A DNA stretch of 64,000 nt from Sulfuritalea hydrogenivorans sk43H (GTDB lineage: Bacteria > Pseudomonadota > Gammaproteobacteria > Burkholderiales > Rhodocyclaceae), in the NCBI RefSeq assembly GCF_000828635.1, contig NZ_AP012547.1:124001-188000 (forward strand), written 5' to 3'. Shown one piece after another: positions 54,311 through 64,000 of the stretch (the stretch's first letter is position 1; every line of letters starts with the position of its first letter). The notes beneath the pieces are model-generated. The model saw nothing but the letters and a program-made list of their open reading frames with translations. It made no database searches and was not told the DNA's origin. A program made the translations under genes and the position numbers.

Positions 54311-54861
54311 CACGCATCGCCGTGCCGCTACCGAAAGCCTATCGGCTGCTCAACCATGGTCCCACGGTGCTGGTGTCGAGCGCCCACGCCGGCCGGCGCA
54401 ACGTGATGGCCGCGGCATGGAGCATGCCGCTCGACTTCGATCCACCCAAGGTGGCGGTGGTGATCGACAAGGCCACGCTGACGCGGGAGCTGGTCGAGGC
54501 CTCGGGCGAGTTCGTGCTCAATGTGCCGTCGCGGCAGCAGGCGGCGCTGACGCTGGCGGTCGGCACGCAGTCGGGAAGGGAAGCCGACAAATTCTTGAAA
54601 GTCGGCGTTGGCGAGACGGCGGCCAGCGTCGTCGGTGCGCCGCTGATCGACGGCGGCCTGGCCTGGCTCGAATGCCGCGTCATTCCCGAGCCGCACAACC
54701 AGCAGACCTACGACCTGTTCCTCGCCGAAGTGGTCGCCGCCTGGGCCGATCCGGCGGTGTTCTCCGATGGCCGCTGGCATTTTCCTGACGAAGAGCAACG
54801 CAGCATTCACTACCAGTCCGGCGGCAGTTTCTTCGCTACCGGCGAGGCTTTCGAGGTGTAA
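54307..54861 (+). CDS. Flavin reductase-like protein
   Basis: 184 residues, start overlapping the preceding stop (ATGA). The flavin-reductase-like split barrel is seen from LLNHGPTVLVSSAHAGRRNV through AAWSMPLDFDPPKVAVVI and the segment ECRVIPEPHNQQTYDLFLAE near the end. It likely binds FMN and supplies reduced flavin or has an unknown redox role. A 25-bp motif copy lies inside at 54597. Together with the CoA ligase it forms a two-gene unit. Confidence 0.85.
   Translation: MTRIAVPLPKAYRLLNHGPTVLVSSAHAGRRNVMAAAWSMPLDFDPPKVAVVIDKATLTRELVEASGEFVLNVPSRQQAALTLAVGTQSGREADKFLKVGVGETAASVVGAPLIDGGLAWLECRVIPEPHNQQTYDLFLAEVVAAWADPAVFSDGRWHFPDEEQRSIHYQSGGSFFATGEAFEV
54597..54621 (-). repeat. Dispersed 25-bp motif, copy 9
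   Basis: Inside the flavin reductase gene, in reverse orientation, coding KVGVGETA. One to two mismatches to the consensus. Confidence 0.65.
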
Positions 54862-54959
54862 CGGCCGTAGGCCGCTTCTCTGAATCGGTTGGCTGTTGCC
54901 GCGCTCGGCGCGGGAACCCTGTTTACCCTATCGAGAAACTTCTTGCAGTCTCCCATCTG

Positions 54960-55721
54960 TCACGCGGCGAGGCGGAAGCGCTCCAGCCATTGCATGCGAT
55001 GACTGAACAGCAATACTGATGTAGTAACGCTCAGGAAGGTGATTGCCTTGCCCAATTCTTCATCGCCTGGCATGTCTTCGATAACGACAATTCGCTGATG
55101 TTCGTCAGCGCCCGCCGATTTAAGATCAAGCATCTTACCGCCGGCTTTATAGACGTTACCCCAATCAACATGTTCGTCACCGCTTGCCACCGGCTGGATG
55201 TAATGCCGTCCAACATCCGGCAAGTCGATCACCAAGGGGAATTCGAGTTGATGACCGGAAACCCCTTGCACCGAGACATTGCGTTGCAGGTGTGCGCCGG
55301 CGACAGACTGTAATTCGCGGCCGACGCTCTGGATGAAGCGTTCTTCGCCAGCCTTCGGTAGCCAGCTTGCTTCGGAGTGGCTGATGGCAATTGCGGTATT
55401 CAGTACGGCGGCGACTACGCTGGGCAAGTCGGCTTGTGCGGCAGTCGCTCTCAGTGCTCCGCCATCGCTCAAATTAACTGCGGGGAAGCGCTTGCGGATA
55501 CCCTCCAAGCGTGGCTTGCTGAGCTTTGCACCCAGTGCACTGGCATGCATCAGTGTGTCGGCATGATCAGTGACGAGCCAGCGATCATCTCCGAGAGGCT
55601 CCAGAAACAAGCCAAGGTGTTCGCCGTCGTCGAAGGTAAAGGGCGACCACAGGCGCAGTGCGCCATTTTCACGCGGCGCGCAGTCAAAGCCCAGGTTTTC
55701 GAGCAGGTTTGCGCAGTTCAT
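54960..55721 (-). CDS. DUF1828-domain protein
   Basis: 253 residues. The N-terminal part (RLWSPFTFDDGEHLGLFLEP, DRWLVTDHADTLMHA) matches the DUF1828 domain; a helical C-terminal part follows with HLQRNVSVQGVSGHQLEFPL. Function unknown; such proteins are often found in mobile or variable regions beside a second uncharacterised gene, as here. The start overlaps the end of the frameshifted partner gene by four bases. Confidence 0.8.
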   Translation of the reverse strand: MNCANLLENLGFDCAPRENGALRLWSPFTFDDGEHLGLFLEPLGDDRWLVTDHADTLMHASALGAKLSKPRLEGIRKRFPAVNLSDGGALRATAAQADLPSVVAAVLNTAIAISHSEASWLPKAGEERFIQSVGRELQSVAGAHLQRNVSVQGVSGHQLEFPLVIDLPDVGRHYIQPVASGDEHVDWGNVYKAGGKMLDLKSAGADEHQRIVVIEDMPGDEELGKAITFLSVTTSVLLFSHRMQWLERFRLAA

Positions 55722-56204
55722 ATCAACTCCAGTTGTTGGCTGGGTGGCGGTCTGTATCCGCCAACTACCTCTAGGTTCGTTTTCGTACAGAAATGCTCAA
55801 ACAGAGCGGGGAAATCTTTGAAATCAGTGATTGGCTCCATATATCCATAGCCTTCATCCGACCATGTGTGTTTATGTGTTCCCGGGCCAAAACGCTTGCC
55901 AAAATAAGGACGCCCCTTACCCACCTTGTTTGTGTGCTGTCCATCCGGCTCAAAATCAATGGCATAAACACGTTCGGTTCGTATATAGCAGCCCGCAACT
56001 GTATTTTTCAAGTGCGGCGCCTGCGGCGGGCCGCCACTGCAGAATTATCCGCGTGCCCTCCGACACAACACCATTGACTTCGACTGCAGAATCCCATTTC
56101 CACCAATGTGCGTCTTTCTTCGAAATTCCTGGGCGCCAGTCGATAACCGAAATGGCGTTTTTCTTCGCGCTCAGGAAGAGACTGACATCAGCGAGGGCAA
56201 GCAT
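55718..56204 (-). pseudogene. DUF1828-associated protein, frameshifted
   Basis: Two overlapping frames that together make one protein of about 160 residues. The first runs from the ATG at 56204 (MLALADVSLFLSAKKNAISV) to YSCGLLYTNRT; the second, one base out of frame, continues RVYAIDFEPDGQHTNKVGKG and HTWSDEGYGYMEPI to 55718. The break lies near 55975-55995 and corresponds to one extra base. I recall a family with this continuous pattern (DUF6978-like, often beside DUF1828), but that assignment is uncertain. Either a real mutation or a sequencing error. The downstream frame has its own ATG at 56011 but would lack the conserved first half. Confidence 0.65.
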
Positions 56205-56344
56205 GCAATTGTGCTGAATAGAAGAGAGAAAACATAACTATAGCTTGTCAAAGTGTGGACCATGCTGTTCTTTCGGGGTGGGTTTGAGTAGCTATTTTCA
56301 GGGGCGGGTGGCTCAGGAGGTGCGCCATCTTTTAAGCGAGGCAC

Positions 56345-56369
56345 AAAAGTCGGCGCTTCCGGTGCGGCG
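56345..56369 (-). repeat. Dispersed 25-bp motif, copy 10
   Basis: Intergenic, just downstream of the nnrU end. Several mismatches in the first half, perfect AGCGCCGACTTTT in the second. Confidence 0.55.
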
Positions 56370-56385
56370 GATACGCCTTTGACGC

Positions 56386-56967
56386 TTAGCTGCCGAACGG
56401 CGCCACCCCGATCAGCCAGGCGTGGCCGTAAAAGGCGAACAGCGCCCAGGCAATCAGTCCGATCACCACCACCGCGGCGTCGCGGGAAGCGCCGCGTGCC
56501 GGATAAGTGCGACCCGCGACCCGATCCCGGCGTCGCGCCGAAACGAAATCGAGCACCGCCCAGATCAGGAAGGCACCGAACAGCGTCGCGTCGACCAGCG
56601 CGCCGTTGGCCAGCAGATGCGCCAGCGCCCACAGCTTGACGCCGGCGACCATCGGATGGCCGACGACCGCCTTGATCCGGCTGCCTGGCAGATAGGCCGC
56701 CACGAGCAGAATGAAGGCCGGCAGCGTCAGCGTGGCGGCGAGATGCCGAGTCCAGATCGGTGAGCCCCACAGTGTCGGGGAATCGGCGCGAGCCATGCCG
56801 TAACCCCAGATGATCAGCCCCAAGCCAATTGCCGAAAGAAGTGAGTACACGCCTTTCCAGCGCACCTCGCCGAGCCGGGCAATCTGCGCCTCGCGCCAGT
56901 CGCCGGCGAAGATGCGTACCGAATGGACACCGAGGAACAGCACCAGGCCGAGGATCAGGAAGCTCAT
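56386..56967 (-). CDS. NnrU family membrane protein
   Basis: 193 residues with about five membrane segments, starting MSFLILGLVLFLGVHSVRIF and containing AAYLPGSRIKAVVGHPMVAG, the NnrU signature with conserved His residues. NnrU proteins were found in denitrification gene clusters and relate to isoprenylcysteine methyltransferase-like folds; exact function is unknown. It is divergent from the pirin gene. Confidence 0.9.
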   Translation of the reverse strand: MSFLILGLVLFLGVHSVRIFAGDWREAQIARLGEVRWKGVYSLLSAIGLGLIIWGYGMARADSPTLWGSPIWTRHLAATLTLPAFILLVAAYLPGSRIKAVVGHPMVAGVKLWALAHLLANGALVDATLFGAFLIWAVLDFVSARRRDRVAGRTYPARGASRDAAVVVIGLIAWALFAFYGHAWLIGVAPFGS

Positions 56968-57099
56968 TGCGACTCTTTCTGCAACAGTGAAGTGCCGCGA
57001 TCTTACTTGCGATTTATGTCTGCGCCCAAGGCGCGGACGGTATCCTAGCGATAAAGCTTCAGGGCCCATCTTGGAGGCGTTGCCACAAGGAGAACCGCC

Positions 57100-57957
57100 A
57101 TGACCATTCGCCGCCTGCAACAGATCATCCGTTCCGTTGCCACCTCGGACGGCGCCGGTGTCAGCCTGCGCCGCAGCCTCGGCCAGTCGCCGGCCACGCG
57201 CGTCGATCCCTTCCTGATGCTCGACGAGTTCTCGTCCGACGATCCGGACGACTACATCGCCGGTTTTCCCCCGCATCCGCATCGCGGTTTCGAGACCGTG
57301 ACCTACATGCTCGACGGCCACATGCTGCACGAGGACCACCTCGGCAACCGCGGCGACCTGCTGCCCGGCGGCGCGCAATGGATGACCGCCGGGCGCGGCA
57401 TCATCCATTCCGAAATGCCGCAACAGGAAAGTGGCCGCATGCGCGGCTTCCAGCTCTGGATCAACCTGCCGGCGGCCGAAAAGATGAAGCCGGCGCATTA
57501 CCGCGACATTCGCCCCGAAGAGATTCCGAGGACGACACTGCCCGGTGGCGGCGAGGCCAGGGTGATCGCCGGGAGCATCGCGGTCGAGGGCCGCGCGGTG
57601 GCCGGCCCGGTACAGGGCCTGTCGACCGAGCCGCTCTACATCGACGTTCTGCTGCCTGCCGGCGGGTACTTCGCCCAGGCGCTGCCTGCCGCCCACGGCG
57701 CTTTCGTCTATGCCTACGAGGGACGCCTGGCGATCGGTCCGGCGGACGATCCGCGCCCCCTGTCGGCGCAGGATGCCGGCGTGCTCTCCGCCGGCGAGCG
57801 GGTGGAGTTCCGGGCCGTCGATGGTCCGGCCCGCTTTCTCTTGCTGGCGGCACGGCCGCTGGGCGAGCCGGTGGCGCAGCACGGACCGTTCGTGATGAAT
57901 ACCCGCGAGGAAATCGAACAGGCGATCGCCGATTACCGGAACAACCGCCTGGTGTGA
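57100..57957 (+). CDS. Pirin-family protein
   Basis: 285 residues. The metal site of the N-terminal cupin is seen as GFPPHPHRGFETVTYML and GRGIIHSEMPQ, giving the His3Glu ligand set. The C-terminal cupin ends LLLAARPLGEPVAQHGPFVM. Bacterial pirins act as quercetinases or as redox-sensing regulators; which one applies is not decided. A GGAG ribosome-binding site precedes the start. The next gene, a chemoreceptor, converges on it. Confidence 0.93.
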   Translation: MTIRRLQQIIRSVATSDGAGVSLRRSLGQSPATRVDPFLMLDEFSSDDPDDYIAGFPPHPHRGFETVTYMLDGHMLHEDHLGNRGDLLPGGAQWMTAGRGIIHSEMPQQESGRMRGFQLWINLPAAEKMKPAHYRDIRPEEIPRTTLPGGGEARVIAGSIAVEGRAVAGPVQGLSTEPLYIDVLLPAGGYFAQALPAAHGAFVYAYEGRLAIGPADDPRPLSAQDAGVLSAGERVEFRAVDGPARFLLLAARPLGEPVAQHGPFVMNTREEIEQAIADYRNNRLV

Positions 57958-57973
57958 GGGTGTTCCGGAAGCC

Positions 57974-59194
57974 TTACAGCTTGAAGCGGTTCAGCACCCC
58001 GTTGAGCTCCGTCGCCAGCGTCTGCAGCTGTTGTCCCTCTTGTTCGGCATGGCCGATGGGCACGCTGATTTCCTTCGCGACCCGGGCAACGCGGTCGACA
58101 TTGCTGCCGATCTCCCTGCTGACGGCGGTCTGCTCGATCATCGAGGATGAAATTTCTTCCATTCCCTGCGTGGTGAGCTGCGCCGCCTGATTCGCTTCGC
58201 CCAGTCCCTCGGCGACCCTTTCCAGATGATCCTGCGAGGAGCGCAGCGCCTGCCTGCCGTTTTCGATGGCGCGCTCCACGATGGCCGACTTGTCGCTCAG
58301 TGCCGCGGTCACCTTGTTGATCTCTGCGGCGGTCTGGGCGGATTTTTCCGCAAGCTTGCGAACTTCGTCGGCAACCACCGCGAAGCCGCGCCCATGCTCG
58401 CCGGCACGGGCGGCTTCGATGGCCGCGTTCAAGGCCAGCAGGTTGGTCTGGTCGGCGATGTCGCGGACTTCCTGGGTCATCCCCGTAATCGCCTGGGTGC
58501 TCTCGATGAAGGCTTCCGCGGTGCGGGAGATTTCATCCACGCAACTTTCCACGCTGTCGATTTCGCCGATCATGCGCGACAGGCTCTCGTTGCCTTCCTG
58601 CATCCGCGTCATGCTCGCCGCCGACATCTGGCGGACCTCGGCGGCGCTGTCGGCGACGCGGCGTGCAATGCCCTCGGCGTTGCTGATCGTAGTGGCGGTC
58701 TCGACCACGGTGGCGCATTGCTGATCGTTGCCTCGGCTGATGCTGCCGGTGGTTTCCTGCATGCGGTTGGCGGCGTCGTTGAGCTTCTCCGCAGCCACCC
58801 GGATCTGGCTTGCCATCTCGTGGAGATTCGACTGCATCGAGGCGATTCCACCCAGCAGGCTGTTCGGGTTGTCGGCGTCGACCTCGATCTTGAAGGCCAG
58901 GTCGCCTTGCGAGATGCGGCCGACCACGCTCGCTGCATACTGCGGTTCGCCGCCCAGCAGGCGCAGCAGCATCCGCACCAGCAACAGGAAGGCGGCAAGC
59001 CCGAAGGTCGAGGCGACCACGGTCACCACGGCCATCCAGAGCCGGGCATCGGCGGCAAATGTGCCGAGGTTCGCATCCACCTTCTGTGCCGCCTCGCCGA
59101 GGCGGGAAACCATGTAGAAGCTGAAACCGTTTGCAATCAGTGTGGCCAGTGCAAGAACGGCCAGCACCAGGATCAATTGCCTGCGCAAGCTCAT
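57974..59194 (-). CDS. Methyl-accepting chemotaxis-type protein with minimal sensor region
   Basis: 406 residues from the ATG at 59194 ([20 protein letters not shown]). Two membrane segments (about 8-28 and 52-76) leave a periplasmic loop of only ~25 residues, so there is no room for a standard ligand-binding domain. HAMP follows, then the signalling helices with the conserved hairpin tip ([37 protein letters not shown]). It may sense membrane or internal signals. No chemotaxis partner genes are nearby. Confidence 0.9.
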   Translation of the reverse strand: MSLRRQLILVLAVLALATLIANGFSFYMVSRLGEAAQKVDANLGTFAADARLWMAVVTVVASTFGLAAFLLLVRMLLRLLGGEPQYAASVVGRISQGDLAFKIEVDADNPNSLLGGIASMQSNLHEMASQIRVAAEKLNDAANRMQETTGSISRGNDQQCATVVETATTISNAEGIARRVADSAAEVRQMSAASMTRMQEGNESLSRMIGEIDSVESCVDEISRTAEAFIESTQAITGMTQEVRDIADQTNLLALNAAIEAARAGEHGRGFAVVADEVRKLAEKSAQTAAEINKVTAALSDKSAIVERAIENGRQALRSSQDHLERVAEGLGEANQAAQLTTQGMEEISSSMIEQTAVSREIGSNVDRVARVAKEISVPIGHAEQEGQQLQTLATELNGVLNRFKL

Positions 59195-59396
59195 GGCGAG
59201 TCTCTCTCTGATCGGCAGCTGCCCGGGGCAGCCGGATGGCGGGGCATGATTGCCCGGTTGAAGAACAGGGACTTTAGCCAAGGATAGTACGCGGAGCCAT
59301 TAAATTTGCATGTGCGGATATATGGAATCCTGCTGCGAGTCGCCTTGCCGGTTGCCCCCCCGCCGACGATGAACGAACAGATTTTATCGGTGGCCC

Positions 59397-59425
59397 CTTG
59401 AATAAGCGGCCACAAGGCCCTATTA
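59397..59425 (+). promoter_or_regulatory. groESL promoter, overlapping sigma-32 and sigma-70 elements
   Basis: CTTGAA (59397), a 15-base spacer, then CCCTATTA fits a heat-shock sigma-32 promoter. The same bases also give TTGAAT (59398), a 17-base spacer and TATTAT (59421), a sigma-70 promoter. CIRCE follows at once. Confidence 0.7.
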
Positions 59426-59452
59426 TTAGCACTCGTTGGCGATGAGTGCTAA
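59426..59452. promoter_or_regulatory. CIRCE element
   Basis: TTAGCACTC, nine bases, GAGTGCTAA: a perfect CIRCE operator bound by the HrcA repressor. It controls groES-groEL. Confidence 0.97.
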
Positions 59453-59535
59453 TAGATACCTTCGCCCGACTCAGACCTGCGGCCCGCCCGCACCGGCTTT
59501 TTCTGCACCAATCCAGTTCAAGAGGAGTTCAACCC

Positions 59536-59826
59536 ATGAAAATTCGTCCTTTGCATGACCGCGTTATCGTCAAGCGTCTCGAAGAAGAGAAGAAAACCGC
59601 TTCCGGCATCGTCATCCCCGACAACGCCGCTGAAAAGCCCGATCAGGGCCAGGTCATCGCCGTCGGCAACGGCAAGATCCAGGACGACGGCAAGGTCCGT
59701 CCGATGTCGCTCAAGGTTGGCGACCGCGTGTTGTTCGGCAAGTACTCCGGCCAGACCGTCAAGGTCGATGGCGACGAGTTGCTGGTCATGCGTGAAGAAG
59801 ACATCATGGGCGTAGTTGAGCTCTGA
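59536..59826 (+). CDS. groES: Co-chaperonin GroES
   Basis: 96 residues starting [20 protein letters not shown] with the mobile loop [18 protein letters not shown] and ending [12 protein letters not shown]. It caps the GroEL ring. The start at 59536 has an AGAGGAG ribosome-binding site; an ATG at 59446 lies too far upstream. It is the first gene of the heat-shock operon behind CIRCE. Confidence 0.98.
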   Translation: MKIRPLHDRVIVKRLEEEKKTASGIVIPDNAAEKPDQGQVIAVGNGKIQDDGKVRPMSLKVGDRVLFGKYSGQTVKVDGDELLVMREEDIMGVVEL

Positions 59827-59835
59827 TCCCCATAG

Positions 59836-61512
<1,677 letters not shown>

Positions 61513-61604
61513 TCGACGCTGTCGATTTCATATCCAGTGGAAGGAACAGGAGGGAACCCAGGTTCCCTCCCGTTACCCTCCTTCCTACTGGGCCTGTCGC
61601 ATCG

Positions 61605-61645
61605 AAACCCCCGACTCTGGCAACAGGGTTGGGGGTTTTGTTTTT
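61605..61645 (+). terminator. Terminator after groEL
   Basis: AAACCCCC faces GGGGGTTTT, followed by a T-rich stretch. A further hairpin GGGAACC / GGTTCCC lies at about 61553-61566. Confidence 0.8.
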
Positions 61646-61665
61646 GGTGTTTTGCCTCGCGTGTT

Positions 61666-61690
61666 GAAAGTCGGCGCTGACGGTACGGCG
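61666..61690 (-). repeat. Dispersed 25-bp motif, copy 11
   Basis: Intergenic, after the groEL terminator. Few mismatches to the consensus. Confidence 0.65.
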
Positions 61691-61790
61691 AGCGAGTTCG
61701 GGATGCTGCGCCGCGCAAATTCCCGATTGCCCGAGGCCGCGCCGGACACGCTATCATTCAGCCATAAAACATATTACAAAGAGGATACCC

Positions 61791-62297
61791 ATGGCTGAGG
61801 ACGGCATCTATCGCAAGACCGAAAAGGGCAGAACCGAGATTGCGACCCGGGTCAACAAGCTCGGATTGCGGGAGCGGACCATGCTGATCATGGTGGACGA
61901 CAAGACCACGCGCAGCGGCCTTTTGTCCAGAAGCGCCCATCCCAGCACCGGAGACATCCTCGATTCGCTGCTGGCGCAGGGGTATATCGAGATTGACACG
62001 GGTCCGGCGCCCGCCGCTGCCGCACCGGTAGTCGAGACCGCGCACGCGCACGCAACCCCGGCTTCGCCGCCGATCGAGGTTTCGCTGACATCGGCTTCGC
62101 GTTATGCCTGTCGTGCCCTGGTTGACCTCATGGGCCCGGCGGCCGACGACCTGACCGCGCTGATCGAGAAGGCCAAAGGCGTGGAGGATCTCGCGGTCGT
62201 GCTGGAAAAATGCCGCGTCATCCTTCAGGGGATGGCGGGCAAGCAAAAAGCCGAGGCATTTTGGGCGGGTGTCAGCGCCCGCTTGCCCAAGGCCTGA
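61791..62297 (+). CDS. Conserved small protein of unknown function
   Basis: 168 residues. The N-terminal part (GIYRKTEKGRTEIATRVNKL, MLIMVDDKTTRSGLLSRS) has a pattern I associate with small betaproteobacterial proteins of unknown role, possibly a winged-helix-like fold; the C-terminal half is helical (RALVDLMGPAADDLTALIEK). A Pro/Ala-rich linker with an HAHA stretch lies between. No membrane segment. Preceded by a weak AGAGGA ribosome-binding site. Function unknown. Confidence 0.7.
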   Translation: MAEDGIYRKTEKGRTEIATRVNKLGLRERTMLIMVDDKTTRSGLLSRSAHPSTGDILDSLLAQGYIEIDTGPAPAAAAPVVETAHAHATPASPPIEVSLTSASRYACRALVDLMGPAADDLTALIEKAKGVEDLAVVLEKCRVILQGMAGKQKAEAFWAGVSARLPKA

Positions 62298-62357
62298 TTT
62301 GTGGCAAGCTGGGGGCGCTGAACGTCGCACCCGCCAATTTCCAGCCACAATGACGCC

Positions 62358-63053
62358 ATGAGACTACTGCTTGCAGAAGACGATCGCATCATTTCCCAGG
62401 GCTTGATCGCCGCCCTGCGCAAATCCGGTTATGCGGTCGACCACGTCAACAACGGCGCCGATGCCGACACGGCCCTGCTCTCCCAGCCCTACGATTTGCT
62501 GATCCTTGATCTGGGCTTGCCGCGGCTGTCGGGGATCGATGTGCTCAAGCGACTGCGGGCGCGCAAAGTCACCATGCCGGTACTGGTGCTCACCGCCCAG
62601 GACGGCGTCGAAGACCGCGTACGCGGGCTGGATGCCGGCGCCGACGATTACCTGACCAAGCCTTTTGCCCTGCCGGAACTGTTTGCCAGGGTGAGGGCGC
62701 TCACCCGTCGCGGCACCGGCAATCCGACGCGGATCGAAGTGGGGGCCTTGTCCTACGACCAGTCCGAACGCATTGCCCGCCTCAACGGCGAGATCGTCGA
62801 GCTCTCGGCGCGTGAATTGGCGCTGCTCGAAATCCTGTTGCTGCGTGCCGGGCGCCTGGTGGCGAAGGAACAACTGGTCGACCAGTTGTGCAGCTGGGGC
62901 GAGGAAGTCAGCAACAATGCCATCGAAGTCTACATCCATCGCCTGCGCAAGAAGCTCGAACCCGGCGATGCCCGCATTACAACGGTGCGTGGCTTGGGGT
63001 ATTGCCTGGAGAAACCGTCCGACGCCACTGTTTCCGCTGATGACCGCAGCTGA
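62358..63053 (+). CDS. OmpR/PhoB-type response regulator (TctD/QseB-like)
   Basis: 231 residues. Receiver domain MRLLLAEDDRIISQGLIAAL with phosphoacceptor Asp in DLLILDLGLPRLSGIDVLKR and Lys in DDYLTKPFALPELFARVRAL, then a winged-helix DNA-binding domain ending NAIEVYIHRLRKKLEP and TVRGLGYCLEK. The next gene, a sensor kinase, overlaps by 14 bases, so this is a two-component pair, most like TctDE/QseBC systems. The signal is not shown by the sequence. Confidence 0.93.
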   Translation: MRLLLAEDDRIISQGLIAALRKSGYAVDHVNNGADADTALLSQPYDLLILDLGLPRLSGIDVLKRLRARKVTMPVLVLTAQDGVEDRVRGLDAGADDYLTKPFALPELFARVRALTRRGTGNPTRIEVGALSYDQSERIARLNGEIVELSARELALLEILLLRAGRLVAKEQLVDQLCSWGEEVSNNAIEVYIHRLRKKLEPGDARITTVRGLGYCLEKPSDATVSADDRS

Positions 63054-64000
63054 TCGCGGCGCGCAAGGCGGGCCCGGCGGCCCGCAAAGCGAAGACCTGT
63101 TCGACAAACCCGCGGCGCCTGTCTCGCCGAACCTGCGCGGTCCGAATCCCTTCCTTTATGTCGAATACCCGAATTCTCTGTTCGGCGAAATCCTCGACTG
63201 GATGCTGGCGCCGCTGCTGCTGCTGTGGCCGATCTCGATCGCCGCCACCAACCACGTCGCCAGCTACATCGCCGACCAGCCCTACGACCAGGCCCTGGCC
63301 GACAACGTCACCGCCATCGTGCGCCTGGTGAATGTGGAAGGCGGAAGGGTGACGGTGAGCCTGCCGGCGTCGGCACGCACGCTGCTGCGGGCGGACGATG
63401 TCGACACGACCTACTATCAGGTGGTCGGCCCCAGCAACAAGATCATTCACGGCGACCGGGAAATTCCCTGGCCGACATTGCCGGCAAACATTGAAGCGCG
63501 CAAGGTCATGTTTCGCGACGATCGCATCGAAGCCGAGAACGTGCGGATCGCCTATGCCTTCATTCCCGTGAGGAGCGGTCTGCCGCCGATCATCGTGCAA
63601 GTGGCGGAAACCCTGCACAAGCGGGAACTGCTTTCCTCGCGGATCATTTCCGGCGTGCTGCTGCCGCAATTCGCCATCATTCCGCTGGCGGTGATCCTGG
63701 TGTATCTGGGCCTGACCCGCGGCATCGCCCCCCTGCACAGGCTGCGCGAGCGCATCCGCCGCCGCCGGCCCACCGATCTGTCACCGATTCCGGTCAATCG
63801 CGTGCCGGACGAAGTGCGGCCGCTGGTGGTGGCTTTCAACGAGATGATGGGGCGGCTGGAAGAGAATCTGCAGGCCCAGCAGCGCTTCATTGCCCAGGCC
63901 GCGCACCAGATGCGCACGCCGCTCACAGGGCTCAAGACCCAGACCGAACTCGCCCTTTCGGAAACCGATCCGGTGCAGATGCGCAATGCCCTGCAGCTGA
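63040..64000 (+). CDS. Sensor histidine kinase (TctE/QseC-like), truncated by the window end
   Basis: Starts MTAADRGAQGGPGG at 63040 and runs off the right edge after about 320 residues. A first membrane segment (LAPLLLLWPISIAATNHVAS) is followed by a ~140-residue periplasmic 2CSK_N-type domain, a second membrane segment (LPQFAIIPLAVILVYLGL), HAMP, and the HisKA box with AAHQMRTPLTGLKTQTELAL (phosphorylated His). The catalytic ATPase part lies outside the window. Partner of the response regulator just upstream. Confidence 0.92.
   Translation, partial: MTAADRGAQGGPGGPQSEDLFDKPAAPVSPNLRGPNPFLYVEYPNSLFGEILDWMLAPLLLLWPISIAATNHVASYIADQPYDQALADNVTAIVRLVNVEGGRVTVSLPASARTLLRADDVDTTYYQVVGPSNKIIHGDREIPWPTLPANIEARKVMFRDDRIEAENVRIAYAFIPVRSGLPPIIVQVAETLHKRELLSSRIISGVLLPQFAIIPLAVILVYLGLTRGIAPLHRLRERIRRRRPTDLSPIPVNRVPDEVRPLVVAFNEMMGRLEENLQAQQRFIAQAAHQMRTPLTGLKTQTELALSETDPVQMRNALQL

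Overview
The window comes from a GC-rich betaproteobacterial chromosome, most likely a member of the Rhodocyclales or a close relative. This rests on gene order and protein character: def-fmt / rsmB-DUF4390-ntrY-ntrX-trkA-trkH, dapF-DUF484-xerC next to two lipid A acyltransferase genes, hemE-priA, and groES-groEL under a CIRCE element. No phylogeny was computed.

Layout. 1-3.1 kb: dprA (cut by the window edge), a LysM protein, def, fmt. 3.1-8.3 kb: an accessory block between fmt and rsmB. It holds a secreted S41-protease/caspase fusion, a 39-residue peptide gene, a SPASM-type radical SAM enzyme (together a likely RiPP cluster), a VapBC toxin-antitoxin pair and a small exported Lys/Ala-rich protein. 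8.3-16.8 kb: rsmB, DUF4390, ntrY, an NtrX-like regulator with a degenerate AAA+ core, trkA, trkH. 16.8-20.4 kb: hemE, an intergenic region with DnaA boxes, priA. 20.39-21.58 kb: an intact IS5-type element inserted in the shared stop codons of priA and an MFS gene. 21.6-26.3 kb: a leftward operon asmA, mak-like ROK kinase, MOSC, MFS. 26.5-31.7 kb: an unrecognised protein, a P-type ATPase, cupin, amiD, a zinc-ribbon protein. 31.8-35.6 kb: one reading frame joining a 3'-5' exonuclease to a FliA-type sigma factor, then azlCD and an HD-GYP protein that has lost its HD dyad. 35.7-42.9 kb: xerC, DUF484, dapF, two lipid A acyltransferases (one frameshifted), then a divergent gnnA-gnnB-lpxA operon. 42.9-47.2 kb: a patchy region with ccdAB, a tRNA-like fragment, three small genes and an MFS gene. 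47.3-54.9 kb: metK with a structured leader, DUF2237, glutathione peroxidase, lipocalin, ychJ, dacB, acetoacetyl-CoA synthetase, flavin reductase. 55-64 kb: DUF1828 with a frameshifted partner, nnrU, pirin, a chemoreceptor, groESL, a small protein, and a TctD/TctE-like two-component system that runs off the end.

How the parts work together. The gnnA-gnnB-lpxA operon next to lpxL-type genes suggests a lipid A backbone with 2,3-diamino-2,3-dideoxyglucose. NtrY/NtrX and TrkA/TrkH form the usual neighbouring regulatory and potassium-uptake units. The protease-caspase, peptide and radical SAM genes look like a maturation system for a modified peptide.

Besides genes, the window carries several dispersed sequence families. 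One is a 25-bp motif found at least eleven times, in coding and non-coding DNA and in both orientations. Another is a ~150-bp intergenic element with GC-rich hairpins (three good copies and one partial). A third is a hairpin element that has also entered the mak-like kinase gene in frame. There is also a ~100-bp inverted-repeat element upstream of xerC. These, the exonuclease-sigma fusion and the putative RiPP cluster are the most unusual contents.
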